Positions 25,943-35,764 are shown, numbered from the stretch's first letter. The stretch: 64,000 nt of DNA from Shinella sp. (GCA_003248775.1 QFQX01000002.1:62001-126000); one strand, 5' to 3'. Notes: generated by a model not told the origin, from the sequence alone. Numbers and translations: made by a program.

Positions 25943-27193
25943 ATGAAAGTCATCGTTCTCGGCGCCGGCGTAGTCGGCGTGACGTCCGCCTATCAGCTCG
26001 CAAAGGCCGGACATGAGGTCGTCGTCGTCGACCGCCAGCCCGGTCCGGCACTCGAAACAAGCTTCGGCAATGCCGGCGAGGTATCGTTCGGCTATTGCTC
26101 GCCCTGGGCAGCGCCCGGAATTCCGTTGAAAGCCATGAAGTGGCTTTTCATGGAACATGCGCCGCTGATCCTGCGCCCCAAGCTGGACATGGCCATGCTG
26201 TCGTGGATGTTCAAGATGCTGGCGAACTGCACCACGGATCGCTATGCGCTCAATAAGAGCCGCATGCTCCGTCTCGCCGATTACAGCCGAACCTCGCTTG
26301 CCGCCGTGCGCGAGGAAACCGGCCTTGCCTATGACGAGCGCATGCAGGGAACGTTGCAGCTCTTCCGCACACAGGACCAGCTCGACGCCTCGGCAAAAGA
26401 CGTGAAGGCGCTTGCCGCGGACGGCATTCCTTACGAAGTTCTGGATCCGGAAGGTTGCATCCGGGTCGAACCCGCTCTCCGGCACGTCCGCGAAAAGATC
26501 GTCGGCGGCCTGCTGACACCGAAGGACGAAACCGGCGACTGCTTCAAGTTCACCAATGCGCTCGCCGAAAAGGCCGCAGCCCTCGGCGTCAAGTTCCAGT
26601 ACGGCACCACCATCAAGGGCTTCGACATCGAAGGCGGCCGCGTGCGCGGCATCGTAACGGACGGAGCCCCGGTTCGCGGTGACGCCGTGGTCGTTGCGCT
26701 CGGAAGCTATTCGCCGCTGCTTCTCAAGCAGGTCGGCATCAGCCTGCCGGTCTATCCGGTCAAGGGTTATTCCCTGACGATCCCGATCACGGATGCCAGC
26801 CGCGCTCCGGAATCGACCGTCATGGACGAAACCTACAAGATCGCCATCACCCGCCTCGGAGATCGTATCCGCGTCGGCGGCATGGCGGAAATCTCGGGCT
26901 ATACCAACGACCTCGGCATTGCCCGCCGCCGCACGCTCGAGCACTCCGTCACCGACCTCTTCCCGGGCGGCGACGTATCGCAGGCACTCTTCTGGTCGGG
27001 TCTTCGCCCGATGACGCCGGATGGCACCCCGGTCATCGGCCCGACCAAGATCCAGGGTCTGTTCCTGAACACCGGTCACGGCACGCTCGGCTGGACGATG
27101 AGTTGCGGTTCCGCCCGCGTGATCAGCGACATCGTCAGCGGCCGCAAGGCCGAGATCGACGCCACCGACCTTGCGATCAGCCGTTACGCCTGA
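25943..27193 (+). CDS. dadA: D-amino acid dehydrogenase
   Basis: 416 aa, the DadA length. The FAD dinucleotide motif VLGAGVVGVTSAYQLA is at residues 4-19. ETSFGNAGEVSFGYCSPWAAPG and the C-terminal GLRPMTPDGTPVIGPT with NTGHGTLGWTMS are DadA signatures. It oxidises D-alanine to pyruvate and ammonia, passing electrons to the membrane. A GAGG ribosome site precedes the ATG. It follows alr in the same transcript. Confidence 0.96.
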   Translation: MKVIVLGAGVVGVTSAYQLAKAGHEVVVVDRQPGPALETSFGNAGEVSFGYCSPWAAPGIPLKAMKWLFMEHAPLILRPKLDMAMLSWMFKMLANCTTDRYALNKSRMLRLADYSRTSLAAVREETGLAYDERMQGTLQLFRTQDQLDASAKDVKALAADGIPYEVLDPEGCIRVEPALRHVREKIVGGLLTPKDETGDCFKFTNALAEKAAALGVKFQYGTTIKGFDIEGGRVRGIVTDGAPVRGDAVVVALGSYSPLLLKQVGISLPVYPVKGYSLTIPITDASRAPESTVMDETYKIAITRLGDRIRVGGMAEISGYTNDLGIARRRTLEHSVTDLFPGGDVSQALFWSGLRPMTPDGTPVIGPTKIQGLFLNTGHGTLGWTMSCGSARVISDIVSGRKAEIDATDLAISRYA

Positions 27194-27211
27194 CGCCAGG
27201 CATCAGGCCGA

Positions 27212-27673
27212 TCAGCGATCCGGCGGACATAACTCGCGATAGATGTCCGCCGGCGATATCGCCATGCGAACGGCCTGGGCAACTTTATCCTCCCGCATCT
27301 GGCGGGCGATGCCGGAGAGGATGTTCAGGTGGTTCGGCTGGTTGTCGGGATTGAGCAACACGAAAACAAGATCGACGGGCAACTCGTCGACCGCCTCGAA
27401 ATCAACCGCCTTGGCAAGACGGGCGAACAGGCAGAAATGCCGGTCCAGCCCCTTCACGCGCGCGTGCGGCACGGCAATGCCGTCACCGATGCCGGTGGAA
27501 CCCAGCCTTTCCCGCCCCAGAAGTGCCTTCGAGATTTCGTCGGCGGCCACCGGCAACCTGCCTGCCGCCAGCTCGGAAAGCTGTCTGATCAGACCGGCCT
27601 TGGTGGTGGCCTGCAGGCCGACCACGACGTTTTCCGCCGGGAGGCAATCTCGTAGCTTCATGATGCTATCCAT
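27212..27673 (-). CDS. PtsN-like PTS IIA(Ntr) protein encoded at the end of the kdp operon
   Basis: 153 aa from the ATG at 27673 (an upstream in-frame start at 27724 would overlap kdpE). A single PTS EIIA type-2 domain is seen, with the phosphorylated His in GIAVPHAR (about residue 70). It is the last gene after kdpE, 19 bases downstream. In E. coli, unphosphorylated EIIA(Ntr) binds and stimulates KdpD, and in R. leguminosarum PtsN affects Kdp. A dedicated copy here probably tunes K+ signalling. It could still be a general PtsN paralogue; the usual ptsN sits next to rpoN and hpf, not here. Confidence 0.88.
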   Translation of the reverse strand: MDSIMKLRDCLPAENVVVGLQATTKAGLIRQLSELAAGRLPVAADEISKALLGRERLGSTGIGDGIAVPHARVKGLDRHFCLFARLAKAVDFEAVDELPVDLVFVLLNPDNQPNHLNILSGIARQMREDKVAQAVRMAISPADIYRELCPPDR

Positions 27674-27692
27674 GTTTTGAGGAATATGGACC

Positions 27693-28385
27693 TTACTGGC
27701 CTTCCTGCAACCGGTAACCGACACCGGTTTCAGTCAGGATGTAACGCGGCTGGTCAGGCGTCTGTTCGATTTTCTGACGAAGCTGGCGGACATAGATACG
27801 CAGATACTGCACGTCCGTGAGGCTGTCCCACACTTGTTCCAGCAGGAAACGGTGGGTCAACACCTTGCCTGCATGCTGCACCAGGATGCGCAGGATATCG
27901 TATTCCTTCGGCGAGAGCTTCACTTCCTTACCCGCCACTTTCACCACGCGCTTGACCAGATCGACCGAAAGATCGCCGGTCTGGAACACCGGCTTTTCAC
28001 CCTGGCTCTGCAACCGGTGACGAAGGGCGACTCGAATGCGGGCCACGAGTTCGTTCATGCCGAAGGGTTTGGTGACATAATCGTCGGCACCGAGTTCGAG
28101 CGCATTGACGATGCCGGCCTCGTCGGTGCGGCTCGACAGGATGACGATCGGAAGGTCCAGCCCCTCGCCCCGCCACTTCGCCAGCAGATCAAGGCCGGGC
28201 ATATCCGGCAGGCCAAGGTCGAGAACGATGAGGTTCGGCTTTTCCGTCTTCACCGCCTCGATCGCCACCTTGGCATTCATCGCCTCGCTGATCGCGTAAT
28301 CCTGCGTGGACAGGCCGACGCGCAGCAGCTTGCGGATCGGCGGCTCGTCATCGACGATGAGCACCCTGACGGCTGAATTGGTCAT
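27693..28385 (-). CDS. kdpE: response regulator KdpE
   Basis: 230 aa. The receiver domain (residues 1-125) has the acidic pair in VDDE and the phospho-acceptor Asp in LIVLDLGLPDMPG near residue 56. The OmpR-type winged helix covers 130-228 (LSPKEYDILRILVQHAGKVLTHRFLL). It activates the kdp promoter under low K+ or salt stress. It is coupled to kdpD by a 4-bp overlap. Confidence 0.96.
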   Translation of the reverse strand: MTNSAVRVLIVDDEPPIRKLLRVGLSTQDYAISEAMNAKVAIEAVKTEKPNLIVLDLGLPDMPGLDLLAKWRGEGLDLPIVILSSRTDEAGIVNALELGADDYVTKPFGMNELVARIRVALRHRLQSQGEKPVFQTGDLSVDLVKRVVKVAGKEVKLSPKEYDILRILVQHAGKVLTHRFLLEQVWDSLTDVQYLRIYVRQLRQKIEQTPDQPRYILTETGVGYRLQEGQ

Positions 28386-31135
28386 TCGCTTTCTCCCACA
28401 ACGGGCAGTTCGGCCGGCACCGGCATTCGGATGGTAAAAACCGCCCCGGACCGGTCGGAGCGATTGGCCGCCCGGACGGTGCCGCCCATGGCTTCCACGA
28501 AGCCGCGGCAGATTGCAAGACCGAGCCCCGTGCCGGCCCGTACGTGATCGCCCTTGCTGACACGGTAGAAGTTGTCGAAGATCCGTTCGATGTCCTCGGT
28601 CGGAATTCCCGGCCCCTCGTCGATCACCGAAAGCATCACCCAGCCGTTTTCCCGCGAACCGCGTATCTCGATTACCGTTTCATCCGGTGCATATTTGGCG
28701 GCGTTGTCGATCAGGTTGAAAAGCACCTGCTCGAAGAGCACCGCATCGACCTTCAGCATCGGCAGATCGGCCGGAATGTTGACGACGACCTGATGCCGGG
28801 AGCTGATCTTCGCGGCCCTGTTGAGGGCCGTGCCGACGATATCGCCGACGAAGTGCAGCGCGTAATTCGGCTCCATCGCACCGGAACCGATGCGCGTCAT
28901 GTCGAGCAGGTTGGCAATGAAGCGGTTCAACCGCTCGGATTCGTCGATGACGGTCGAGAGCAGTTCACTGCGCGCCTCCTCCGACAGGCTGCCGCCGAAA
29001 TCCTTGACCGTGCCGGCCGAACCCATGATCGCGGCGAGCGGCGTCTTGAGATCGTGCGAGATGGAGGTGAGTAGAGCGGTGCGCAGCCGGTCCGTCTCGG
29101 CTGCCAGCTTCGCCTTGTCGACATCGGAAACCAGTTGGATGCGCTCGATGGCGAGTGCTGCCTGATCGGCCAGGGCATCGAACAACCGCTGCTGCTCCGG
29201 TGTCAGCAGAGGACCTTGCCTGTCGTTGTCGAGGCCAACGACACCGATGGCCTCGCGGCCCGTTCGCAGCGGTAGATAAAGCCTCTTTGCTCCCGGCAGG
29301 GTATCGGCGGCGCGGCCCGCTGGGCGGTTGTGTTCCCATGCCCATTTCGCCGCAGCGATATCGGCATCGACGAGCGTATCGTCAGGGGGATAGCCGGCCT
29401 TCACGGCGATCGTCCCCTTTTCCGGCAGGAGGATGACCACCCGAACCTTCAGCATGGAAGCGATCTGGAAGGCCGTTGCCCACAACACATCGTCGAGCGT
29501 GCCGGTGCCGGCAAGCTTCTTCGAAAACAGATAGAGATCCTCCGTCGTGCGCGCCCTCTGCCGTGCGGCAACGGCCTGCCGCTGGACGGCGGCCGTCAGG
29601 TTCGACGCAACCAGCGCCACGCCGAGGAAGAAGAACAGTGCGACGAGACTTTCCGGGTCTCGGACAGTGAAGGTGTATCGGGGTTCCAGGAAGAAGAAAT
29701 TGAAAGATAGTGCACTGAGCAGCGAAGAATAGAGACCGGCTCCGAGCCCCCCGCGGATCGCAGCCGCCAGCACAGCCATCAGGAAGACGAGCGCAAGATT
29801 CTGCACCGCAAGCGTTTGATCCAGCAAGATACCGGCAGCAATCGCGAGCGCGACGAAGATCGTGCTCTTGACATAGGGCTTGATGCGGAACGGCTTCGGC
29901 TGGGATGCCGGCTTCATGCCGCGCCGCGGATCGTTTTCCTTCGCATCGTTGGAAATCACGTGAACGCTGATATCGCCCGCATGACGGATCAGGTCATGGG
30001 TGACCGAACCCTGCCAGAGCTGCCGCCATCGCGACTTTCCCGGCCGTCCCACCACGATATGGGTGAAATTGTTGGCATGGGCATAAGCGATGATTTCCCG
30101 CGAGACACGAAGCCCGGGAAGCGTCACGGTTTCGGCCCCAAGCTGTTCGGCAAGCCGCATGTTGGCAGCGAGCCGGTCCTTGTCCTCTTCGGGAAAGTTG
30201 ATCGACTGCGGCGTCTCGAAATGCAGCACGGCCCAGGGCGCGCGGAGGCGTTCGGCCTGCCTCCGGGCATAGCGCACGAGGCTCGCGCCGTTCTGGCTGT
30301 GATCGAGGCAGACCAGAATGCGCTCGCCCGCCGCCCACGGACCGGAAATCGCATGCGCCTGCATGTGGTTGAGAAGCTGCTCATCCACCCGCTGCGCGGT
30401 TCGGCGCAATGCCAACTCGCGAAGCGCCGTCAGATTGCCCGGCGAGAAATAGTTCTCGATTGCGCGACGCGCCGTCGTCGGCACGTAGACCTTGCCGTCC
30501 TTCAGCCGCTTGATCAGGTCGTCGGGCGTGAGGTCGATGATCTCCACGTCATCGGCGCGGTCGATGATGGAATCCGGCACCGTCTCGCGAACCCGGATGC
30601 GGGTGATCTGGGCCACGACGTCGTTGAGGCTCTCGACATGCTGGATGTTCAGCGTCGAATAAACGTCGATCCCTTGCGACAAGATCTCCTGCACATCCAT
30701 GTAGCGCTTGGGATGACGGCTGCCCGCAGCATTCGTATGCGCGAGTTCATCGACGAGGACCAGCGCCGGACGCCGGGCGAGAATGGCGTCGATATCCATT
30801 TCCTCGAGATATTGCCCGCGATAATCTATCCGCTTACGCGGGATGATCTCGAAACCGTCGAGAAGCGCCTCGGTCTCCCGGCGTCCGTGCGTCTCCACGA
30901 CACCGACAACCACGTCCACTCCATCGGCACGGAGCGCGCGGCCGGACATCAGCATCTCATAGGTCTTGCCCACGCCGGGGGCGGCGCCGAGAAAGATCTT
31001 CAGCTTGCCTCGCGTCTCCCGCTCGGCATTCTCCAGCAATGCATCCGGCGATGGCCTGTTCAGCATTTCGCGCGTGTCGTCCGGCATGGGTAGAAATCTC
31101 TCGGGCGCATCGGACGGCCATCGGTTGATGACCAT
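28382..31135 (-). CDS. kdpD: sensor histidine kinase KdpD
   Basis: 917 aa. The order is cytoplasmic KdpD domain with Walker A GAAPGVGKT near residue 52, a universal-stress-like domain (about 265-390), four closely spaced transmembrane helices (about 425-520), a GAF-like region, the HisKA box SISHDLKTPLAAIMG near 690, and an HATPase domain with GTGLGLAICRGFVEAMGG. All kinase motifs are intact. The start at 31135 could be 31087 instead. It senses K+ limitation and phosphorylates KdpE. Confidence 0.95.
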   Translation of the reverse strand: MVINRWPSDAPERFLPMPDDTREMLNRPSPDALLENAERETRGKLKIFLGAAPGVGKTYEMLMSGRALRADGVDVVVGVVETHGRRETEALLDGFEIIPRKRIDYRGQYLEEMDIDAILARRPALVLVDELAHTNAAGSRHPKRYMDVQEILSQGIDVYSTLNIQHVESLNDVVAQITRIRVRETVPDSIIDRADDVEIIDLTPDDLIKRLKDGKVYVPTTARRAIENYFSPGNLTALRELALRRTAQRVDEQLLNHMQAHAISGPWAAGERILVCLDHSQNGASLVRYARRQAERLRAPWAVLHFETPQSINFPEEDKDRLAANMRLAEQLGAETVTLPGLRVSREIIAYAHANNFTHIVVGRPGKSRWRQLWQGSVTHDLIRHAGDISVHVISNDAKENDPRRGMKPASQPKPFRIKPYVKSTIFVALAIAAGILLDQTLAVQNLALVFLMAVLAAAIRGGLGAGLYSSLLSALSFNFFFLEPRYTFTVRDPESLVALFFFLGVALVASNLTAAVQRQAVAARQRARTTEDLYLFSKKLAGTGTLDDVLWATAFQIASMLKVRVVILLPEKGTIAVKAGYPPDDTLVDADIAAAKWAWEHNRPAGRAADTLPGAKRLYLPLRTGREAIGVVGLDNDRQGPLLTPEQQRLFDALADQAALAIERIQLVSDVDKAKLAAETDRLRTALLTSISHDLKTPLAAIMGSAGTVKDFGGSLSEEARSELLSTVIDESERLNRFIANLLDMTRIGSGAMEPNYALHFVGDIVGTALNRAAKISSRHQVVVNIPADLPMLKVDAVLFEQVLFNLIDNAAKYAPDETVIEIRGSRENGWVMLSVIDEGPGIPTEDIERIFDNFYRVSKGDHVRAGTGLGLAICRGFVEAMGGTVRAANRSDRSGAVFTIRMPVPAELPVVGESE

Positions 31136-31162
31136 CCGATGCGATATCGCGCCTATTTCAAT

Positions 31163-31741
31163 TTATGGATGCGTCTGGTCAAGCGCCAGATTGAGCGCCA
31201 GCACGTTCACGACCGGTTCGCCAAGGGCACCGAAAAATTCCCTGTCCTCGACATGACTGTCGACCAATGCACGTACCGCGGTCTCATCCATGCCCCGAGC
31301 CTTGGCGATGCGCGGCACCTGGAAATAGGCGGCCGCCGGAGACACATGCGGATCAAGCCCGCTGCCGGATGCCGTCACGAGATCGATCGGCACCTCCGCA
31401 TCCGGATTGGTCGCCTTGGCCGCCTCATAGTCGGCCTTGACGCGGTCGATCAGCTTGGCGCTGGTCGGGCCGAGGTTCGATCCGGAGGAGCCGGCAGCAT
31501 TGTAGCCATCGCCAGCCGCGGAGGGACGACTGTGGAAATACTTCTCACTGGTGAAGGACTGACCGATCAGCGACGAGCCGATCACCTGACCATCCTTCTC
31601 GACCAGACTGCCATTGGCCTGCTGCGGGAAGATCGCCTGCGCGACGCCTGTCATGGCGAAGGGATAGGCGAGGCCGGTGATGGCCGTCGTGGCGACGAGC
31701 AGGACGATGGCCGGACGAAGTTGCTTGAGCATTGTTTTCAC
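31163..31741 (-). CDS. kdpC: K+-transporting ATPase subunit KdpC
   Basis: 192 aa. One N-terminal transmembrane helix (LRPAIVLLVATTAITGLAYP) is followed by the periplasmic-side domain with YFHSRPSAAGDGYNAAGSSG and GLDPHVSPAAA. KdpC holds the KdpFABC complex together and raises ATP affinity. It starts 3 bases after the kdpB stop. Confidence 0.95.
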   Translation of the reverse strand: MKTMLKQLRPAIVLLVATTAITGLAYPFAMTGVAQAIFPQQANGSLVEKDGQVIGSSLIGQSFTSEKYFHSRPSAAGDGYNAAGSSGSNLGPTSAKLIDRVKADYEAAKATNPDAEVPIDLVTASGSGLDPHVSPAAAYFQVPRIAKARGMDETAVRALVDSHVEDREFFGALGEPVVNVLALNLALDQTHP

Positions 31742-31744
31742 TCC

Positions 31745-33832
31745 TTAGGCGAGACCGATTGCCGTGATGACGACGTCGATCACCTTGATGCCGATGAAGG
31801 GGACGATGATGCCGCCGACACCGTAGATAAGCAGGTTGCGGGAGAGCAGAGCACCGGCGCCGACCGGGCGATAGCGCACGCCTTTCAACGCGAGCGGGAT
31901 CAAGGCGATGATGATCAGCGCGTTGAAGATGATCGCCGAGAGGATGGCGCTCTGGGGCGTTGCAAGCCCCATGATGTTGAGCACGCCAAGCTGCGGATAG
32001 AAGGCCAGGAACATCGCCGGGATGATAGCAAAATACTTGGCGATATCGTTGGCAATCGAAAACGTCGTCAGCGCGCCGCGGGTCATCAGAAGCTGCTTGC
32101 CGATCTCGACGATCTCGATGAGCTTGGTCGGGTCGCTGTCGAGGTCGACCATGTTGCCGGCCTCGCGCGCGGCGACCGTGCCAGTGTTCATGGCGACACC
32201 GACATCCGCCTGGGCCAGCGCCGGAGCGTCGTTGGTGCCGTCGCCGCACATGGCGACCAGCTTGCCCTTGCCCTGCTCCTCGCGAATGAGCTGCAGCTTG
32301 TTTTCCGGCGTTGCCTGGGCGAGGAAGTCGTCCACGCCGGCCTCGGCGGCAATCGCGGCCGCCGTCATCGGGTTGTCGCCGGTAATCATGACCGTGCGGA
32401 TGCCCATGCGGCGCAATTCTGCAAAACGCTCGCGGATGCCGCCTTTGACGATATCCTTCAACTGCACGACGCCGAGCAGCTTTCCGTCGCGAACAACGGC
32501 AAGCGGAGTGCCGCCGCTCCGGGCGATTTCATCGGCAATCGACTGCAGTTCGCTCACCGCGGGGGTATCCGTGCGAACGGCGCTCGTCCCGCTTGTTCCG
32601 GCGCTGAGCGATCCAGAGTTCACATAGGAAAGAACTGCATCGACGGCGCCCTTGCGGATGGTAGACCCATCAAGGTCCACCCCGCTCATGCGCGTCTGGG
32701 CGGTAAACGGCACAAAGGTCGCCTTGAGGCTCGCCATGTCACGGGCGCGGATATCGTATTTCTCCTTGGCGAGAACGACGATGGAGCGGCCCTCCGGTGT
32801 TTCGTCGGCAAGAGAAGCAAGCTGTGCTGCATCGGCGAGATCCCGTTCGGAGACACCACGCACCGGATGAAACGCCGTTGCCTGACGGTTGCCGAGCGTG
32901 ATCGTACCGGTCTTGTCGAGAAGCAGCGTATCGACGTCACCGGCGGCCTCGACGGCACGGCCCGACATGGCGAGCACGTTGAAGCGCACGAGGCGGTCCA
33001 TACCGGCAATGCCGATAGCCGAAAGAAGAGCGCCGATGGTGGTCGGGATCAGCGTGACGAAGAGCGCGACGAGTACGAAGATAGGGATCGAGCCGCCGGC
33101 ATAGGCCGCAAAGCTCGGGATGGTCGCGTTGGCGAGAACGAAGATCAGCGTCATGCCTGCAAGCAGGATGTTGAGCGCGATCTCGTTCGGCGTCTTCTGG
33201 CGTTCTGCGCCTTCAACGAGGGAAATCATTCGGTCGAGGAAAGTGGAACCGGCAGCAGCCGTGATACGAACTCGTATCCAGTCGGACAGCACTTGCGTAC
33301 CGCCGGTGACGGCCGAGCGGTCGCCACCGGACTCACGGATAACCGGTGCGGACTCGCCGGTGATCGCGGCTTCATTGACCGAGGCCACACCTTCGATCAC
33401 CTCGCCATCGGACGGAATGATATCGCCGGCCTCGACCAGAACGATATCGCCCACCTTGAGGCTGGTGCCCGGCACCATCCGGAAGCTGGCCCGGTCGTTG
33501 CCGGTCAGCAGCTTGGCCTGGGTTTCAGTGCGCGCCTTGCGAAGCGAGTCCGCCTGCGCCTTGCCGCGGCCTTCGGCGACAGCTTCGGCGAAATTGGCGA
33601 AAAGTACGGTGAACCAGAGCCAGAGGTTGATCTGGAAGGAGAAGCCGAGATTACCGCCACCCGTGGTGAGATCACGGAGGAAGAGAACGGTCGTCAGGAC
33701 CGAAACCACAGCCACGACGAACATGACCGGATTTCGAGCAAGGGTCTTCGGGTTCAGCTTCTTGAAAGCGGCCCCGATGGCCGGAATGAGGATGCGAGAA
33801 TCCATGATGCTCGCGGATTTTGCCTGGCACAT
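31745..33832 (-). CDS. kdpB: K+-transporting P-type ATPase subunit KdpB
   Basis: 695 aa P-type ATPase. The phosphorylated Asp is in LLLDKTGTITLG, the actuator loop is ITGESAPV, the nucleotide-domain segment follows, and the hinge is AMCGDGTNDAPALAQADVG. It energises K+ uptake through KdpA. The N-terminus (MCQAKSASIMDSR) could begin at the second Met, 27 bases in. A small membrane-protein gene separates it from kdpA, unlike the usual direct kdpA-kdpB junction. Confidence 0.96.
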   Translation of the reverse strand: MCQAKSASIMDSRILIPAIGAAFKKLNPKTLARNPVMFVVAVVSVLTTVLFLRDLTTGGGNLGFSFQINLWLWFTVLFANFAEAVAEGRGKAQADSLRKARTETQAKLLTGNDRASFRMVPGTSLKVGDIVLVEAGDIIPSDGEVIEGVASVNEAAITGESAPVIRESGGDRSAVTGGTQVLSDWIRVRITAAAGSTFLDRMISLVEGAERQKTPNEIALNILLAGMTLIFVLANATIPSFAAYAGGSIPIFVLVALFVTLIPTTIGALLSAIGIAGMDRLVRFNVLAMSGRAVEAAGDVDTLLLDKTGTITLGNRQATAFHPVRGVSERDLADAAQLASLADETPEGRSIVVLAKEKYDIRARDMASLKATFVPFTAQTRMSGVDLDGSTIRKGAVDAVLSYVNSGSLSAGTSGTSAVRTDTPAVSELQSIADEIARSGGTPLAVVRDGKLLGVVQLKDIVKGGIRERFAELRRMGIRTVMITGDNPMTAAAIAAEAGVDDFLAQATPENKLQLIREEQGKGKLVAMCGDGTNDAPALAQADVGVAMNTGTVAAREAGNMVDLDSDPTKLIEIVEIGKQLLMTRGALTTFSIANDIAKYFAIIPAMFLAFYPQLGVLNIMGLATPQSAILSAIIFNALIIIALIPLALKGVRYRPVGAGALLSRNLLIYGVGGIIVPFIGIKVIDVVITAIGLA

Positions 33833-33877
33833 AAGAGACTCCAGCGTTGAAATGAAGATGGCGGACCGGATGGCCGG

Positions 33878-34018
33878 TCAGCCGTGCAGAATTCGGATGG
33901 CGGCCACGAGGACCAGGAGCCCGACCGTCATCAGCACGATGACGGTGGAGGCCCGCCACTGCGGGACCTCCATGCCTCGGTTCACCGGGGCTTTAGAGGG
34001 TCGCTTATGCGTGGTCAT
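33878..34018 (-). CDS. 46-aa single-pass membrane protein between kdpA and kdpB
   Basis: A short gene in the gap between kdpA and kdpB. It has a ribosome site GAGGTG formed across the kdpA stop (TGAGGTGCGGCC-ATG), and starts 9 bases after that stop. The product begins MTTHKRPSKAPVNRGMEVPQ (basic, cytoplasmic), followed by one helix VIVLMTVGLLVLVAAIRIL and a C-terminal HG. It is not KdpF, which is present at its normal place upstream. I do not recognise the family. Its position suggests an accessory subunit or assembly factor of the Kdp pump, by analogy with KdpF. Confidence 0.72.
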   Translation of the reverse strand: MTTHKRPSKAPVNRGMEVPQWRASTVIVLMTVGLLVLVAAIRILHG

Positions 34019-34027
34019 GGCCGCACC

Positions 34028-35731
34028 TCAGAACGTCTGTCCGGCGATCATGGACAGGTGCTCGACCACCGGCCCGAGCGCCAGCGCCGGGAGAAACGTC
34101 AGGCCGCCGACGATCAGGATTGTGCCGACGAGCAAGCCGACGAAGAGCGGACCGTCGGTCGGAAACGTGCCTGCGGAAGCCGGAACCGTCTTCTTGGCGA
34201 CCAGCGATCCCGCGATTGCGAGCGCCGGAATGATGACCAGGAAGCGACCGGCCAGCATGCCGATGCCGAGCGTCACGTTGTACCAGGGGGTGTTGCCGGT
34301 GAGGCCGCCGAAAGCCGAGCCGTTGTTGGCGGCGGCCGAAGTGTAGGCATAGAGGATTTCGGAAAAGCCATGCGGCCCGGACGTGCCGATCGAGGCGACC
34401 GCCGAAGGCAGTACCGAAGCGATCGCGGTGAAGACAAGCATCGCCAGTGGCAGGCAGAGAATGGCGAGAACGGCCATCTTCATCTCCTTCGCCTCGATCT
34501 TCTTGCCGAGATATTCCGGCGTGCGGCCAACCATGAGGCCTGCCACGAAGACGGCGACGACGATGAAAAGCACGATGCCGTAGAAGCCTGCGCCCACGCC
34601 GCCGACGATGACCTCGCCGAGCTGCATGTTGATGAGCGGGATCAGGCCGCCAAGCGCGGTGAAGCTGCCATGCATGGCATTGACCGCGCCACAGGACGCC
34701 GCCGTTGTGATGACCGCAAACAACGAGGACAGGACGATGCCGAAGCGGACCTCCTTGCCTTCCATATTTCCGCCAGCAAGGCCGAACGACTGCATCAGCG
34801 GATTGCCGGCAGCTTCGGCCCAGTAGGTGACCAGAACACCGGCGATGAACAGCACGCCCATGGCGGAGAGGATCGCCCAGCCCTGACGCTGGTTGCCGAC
34901 CATACGGCCGAACACATTGGTGAACGCCGCACCGATGGCGAAGATCGAGACCATCTGCATCAGGTTCGAGATTGCATCGGGATTTTCGAAGGGATGCGCC
35001 GAGTTGGCGTTGAAGAAGCCGCCGCCATTGGTGCCGAGCATCTTGATGGCAAGCTGGGAAGCGACAGGGCCTACCGCAATGGTCTGTTGCGCGCCTTCAA
35101 GCGTCGTGGCGTTGACATAGGGACCGAAGGTCTGCGGCACGCCGAGCCAGACATAGACCGGTGTCAGCACGATGCAGATCGGCAGCAGGACGTAGAGGAT
35201 GCTGCGGACCATATCGACCCAGAAATTGCCGATTGCCTTACCAGACGCCCGTGAGAAAGCGCGAATGAGGGCAATGGCAATCGCCATGCCGGTGGCCGCG
35301 GAAACGAAGTTCTGAACGCTCAGCCCGGCCATCTGGGTAAGGTAGGACATGGTGCTTTCGCCGCCATAGTTCTGCCAGTTGGTGTTGGTCACGAAGCTGA
35401 CGGCCGTGTTGAAGGCGAGCTCTTGCGGCACCGCACCCATGCCGGCGGGATTATACGGCAATCCCGCCTGCAGGCGCATCAGTGCGTAAAGAAACAAAAC
35501 ACCGAGCAGATTGAACATCAGCAGGGCGAAGGCATAGGTGGTCCAATGCTGTTCCTCGCGCTCGCCAGTGCCGGCGATGGCATAGAGCCCCCGTTCGATC
35601 GGAACGAGGACCGGTGAGAGGAACGTGCGCTCGCCAGAAAAGACGCGTGTCATGTAACCGCCGAGCGGTTTGACCAGCGCGAAAACGATCCCGCAAAAGA
35701 GCAGGATCTGAAACCATCCGTTGAGGGTCAT
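34028..35731 (-). CDS. kdpA: K+-transporting ATPase subunit KdpA
   Basis: 567 aa, ten-helix K+ channel-like subunit related to Trk/Ktr transporters. Selectivity-filter loops are visible, such as FVTNTNWQNYGGEST and LGTNGGGFFNANSAHPFENP. The chain is complete. It starts 33 bases after the kdpF stop. Confidence 0.96.
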   Translation of the reverse strand: MTLNGWFQILLFCGIVFALVKPLGGYMTRVFSGERTFLSPVLVPIERGLYAIAGTGEREEQHWTTYAFALLMFNLLGVLFLYALMRLQAGLPYNPAGMGAVPQELAFNTAVSFVTNTNWQNYGGESTMSYLTQMAGLSVQNFVSAATGMAIAIALIRAFSRASGKAIGNFWVDMVRSILYVLLPICIVLTPVYVWLGVPQTFGPYVNATTLEGAQQTIAVGPVASQLAIKMLGTNGGGFFNANSAHPFENPDAISNLMQMVSIFAIGAAFTNVFGRMVGNQRQGWAILSAMGVLFIAGVLVTYWAEAAGNPLMQSFGLAGGNMEGKEVRFGIVLSSLFAVITTAASCGAVNAMHGSFTALGGLIPLINMQLGEVIVGGVGAGFYGIVLFIVVAVFVAGLMVGRTPEYLGKKIEAKEMKMAVLAILCLPLAMLVFTAIASVLPSAVASIGTSGPHGFSEILYAYTSAAANNGSAFGGLTGNTPWYNVTLGIGMLAGRFLVIIPALAIAGSLVAKKTVPASAGTFPTDGPLFVGLLVGTILIVGGLTFLPALALGPVVEHLSMIAGQTF

Positions 35732-35764
35732 GGTTGGAAAACTTTCGATAGCCCGGCTGCCTGA

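Noticed and set aside
31139..33850. A 903-codon open frame on the plus strand antisense to kdpB/kdpC
   Set aside because: It lies wholly over the clear P-type ATPase KdpB and KdpC and gives a His/Asp/Arg-rich low-complexity product with no domain. High third-position GC leaves antisense frames open by chance.
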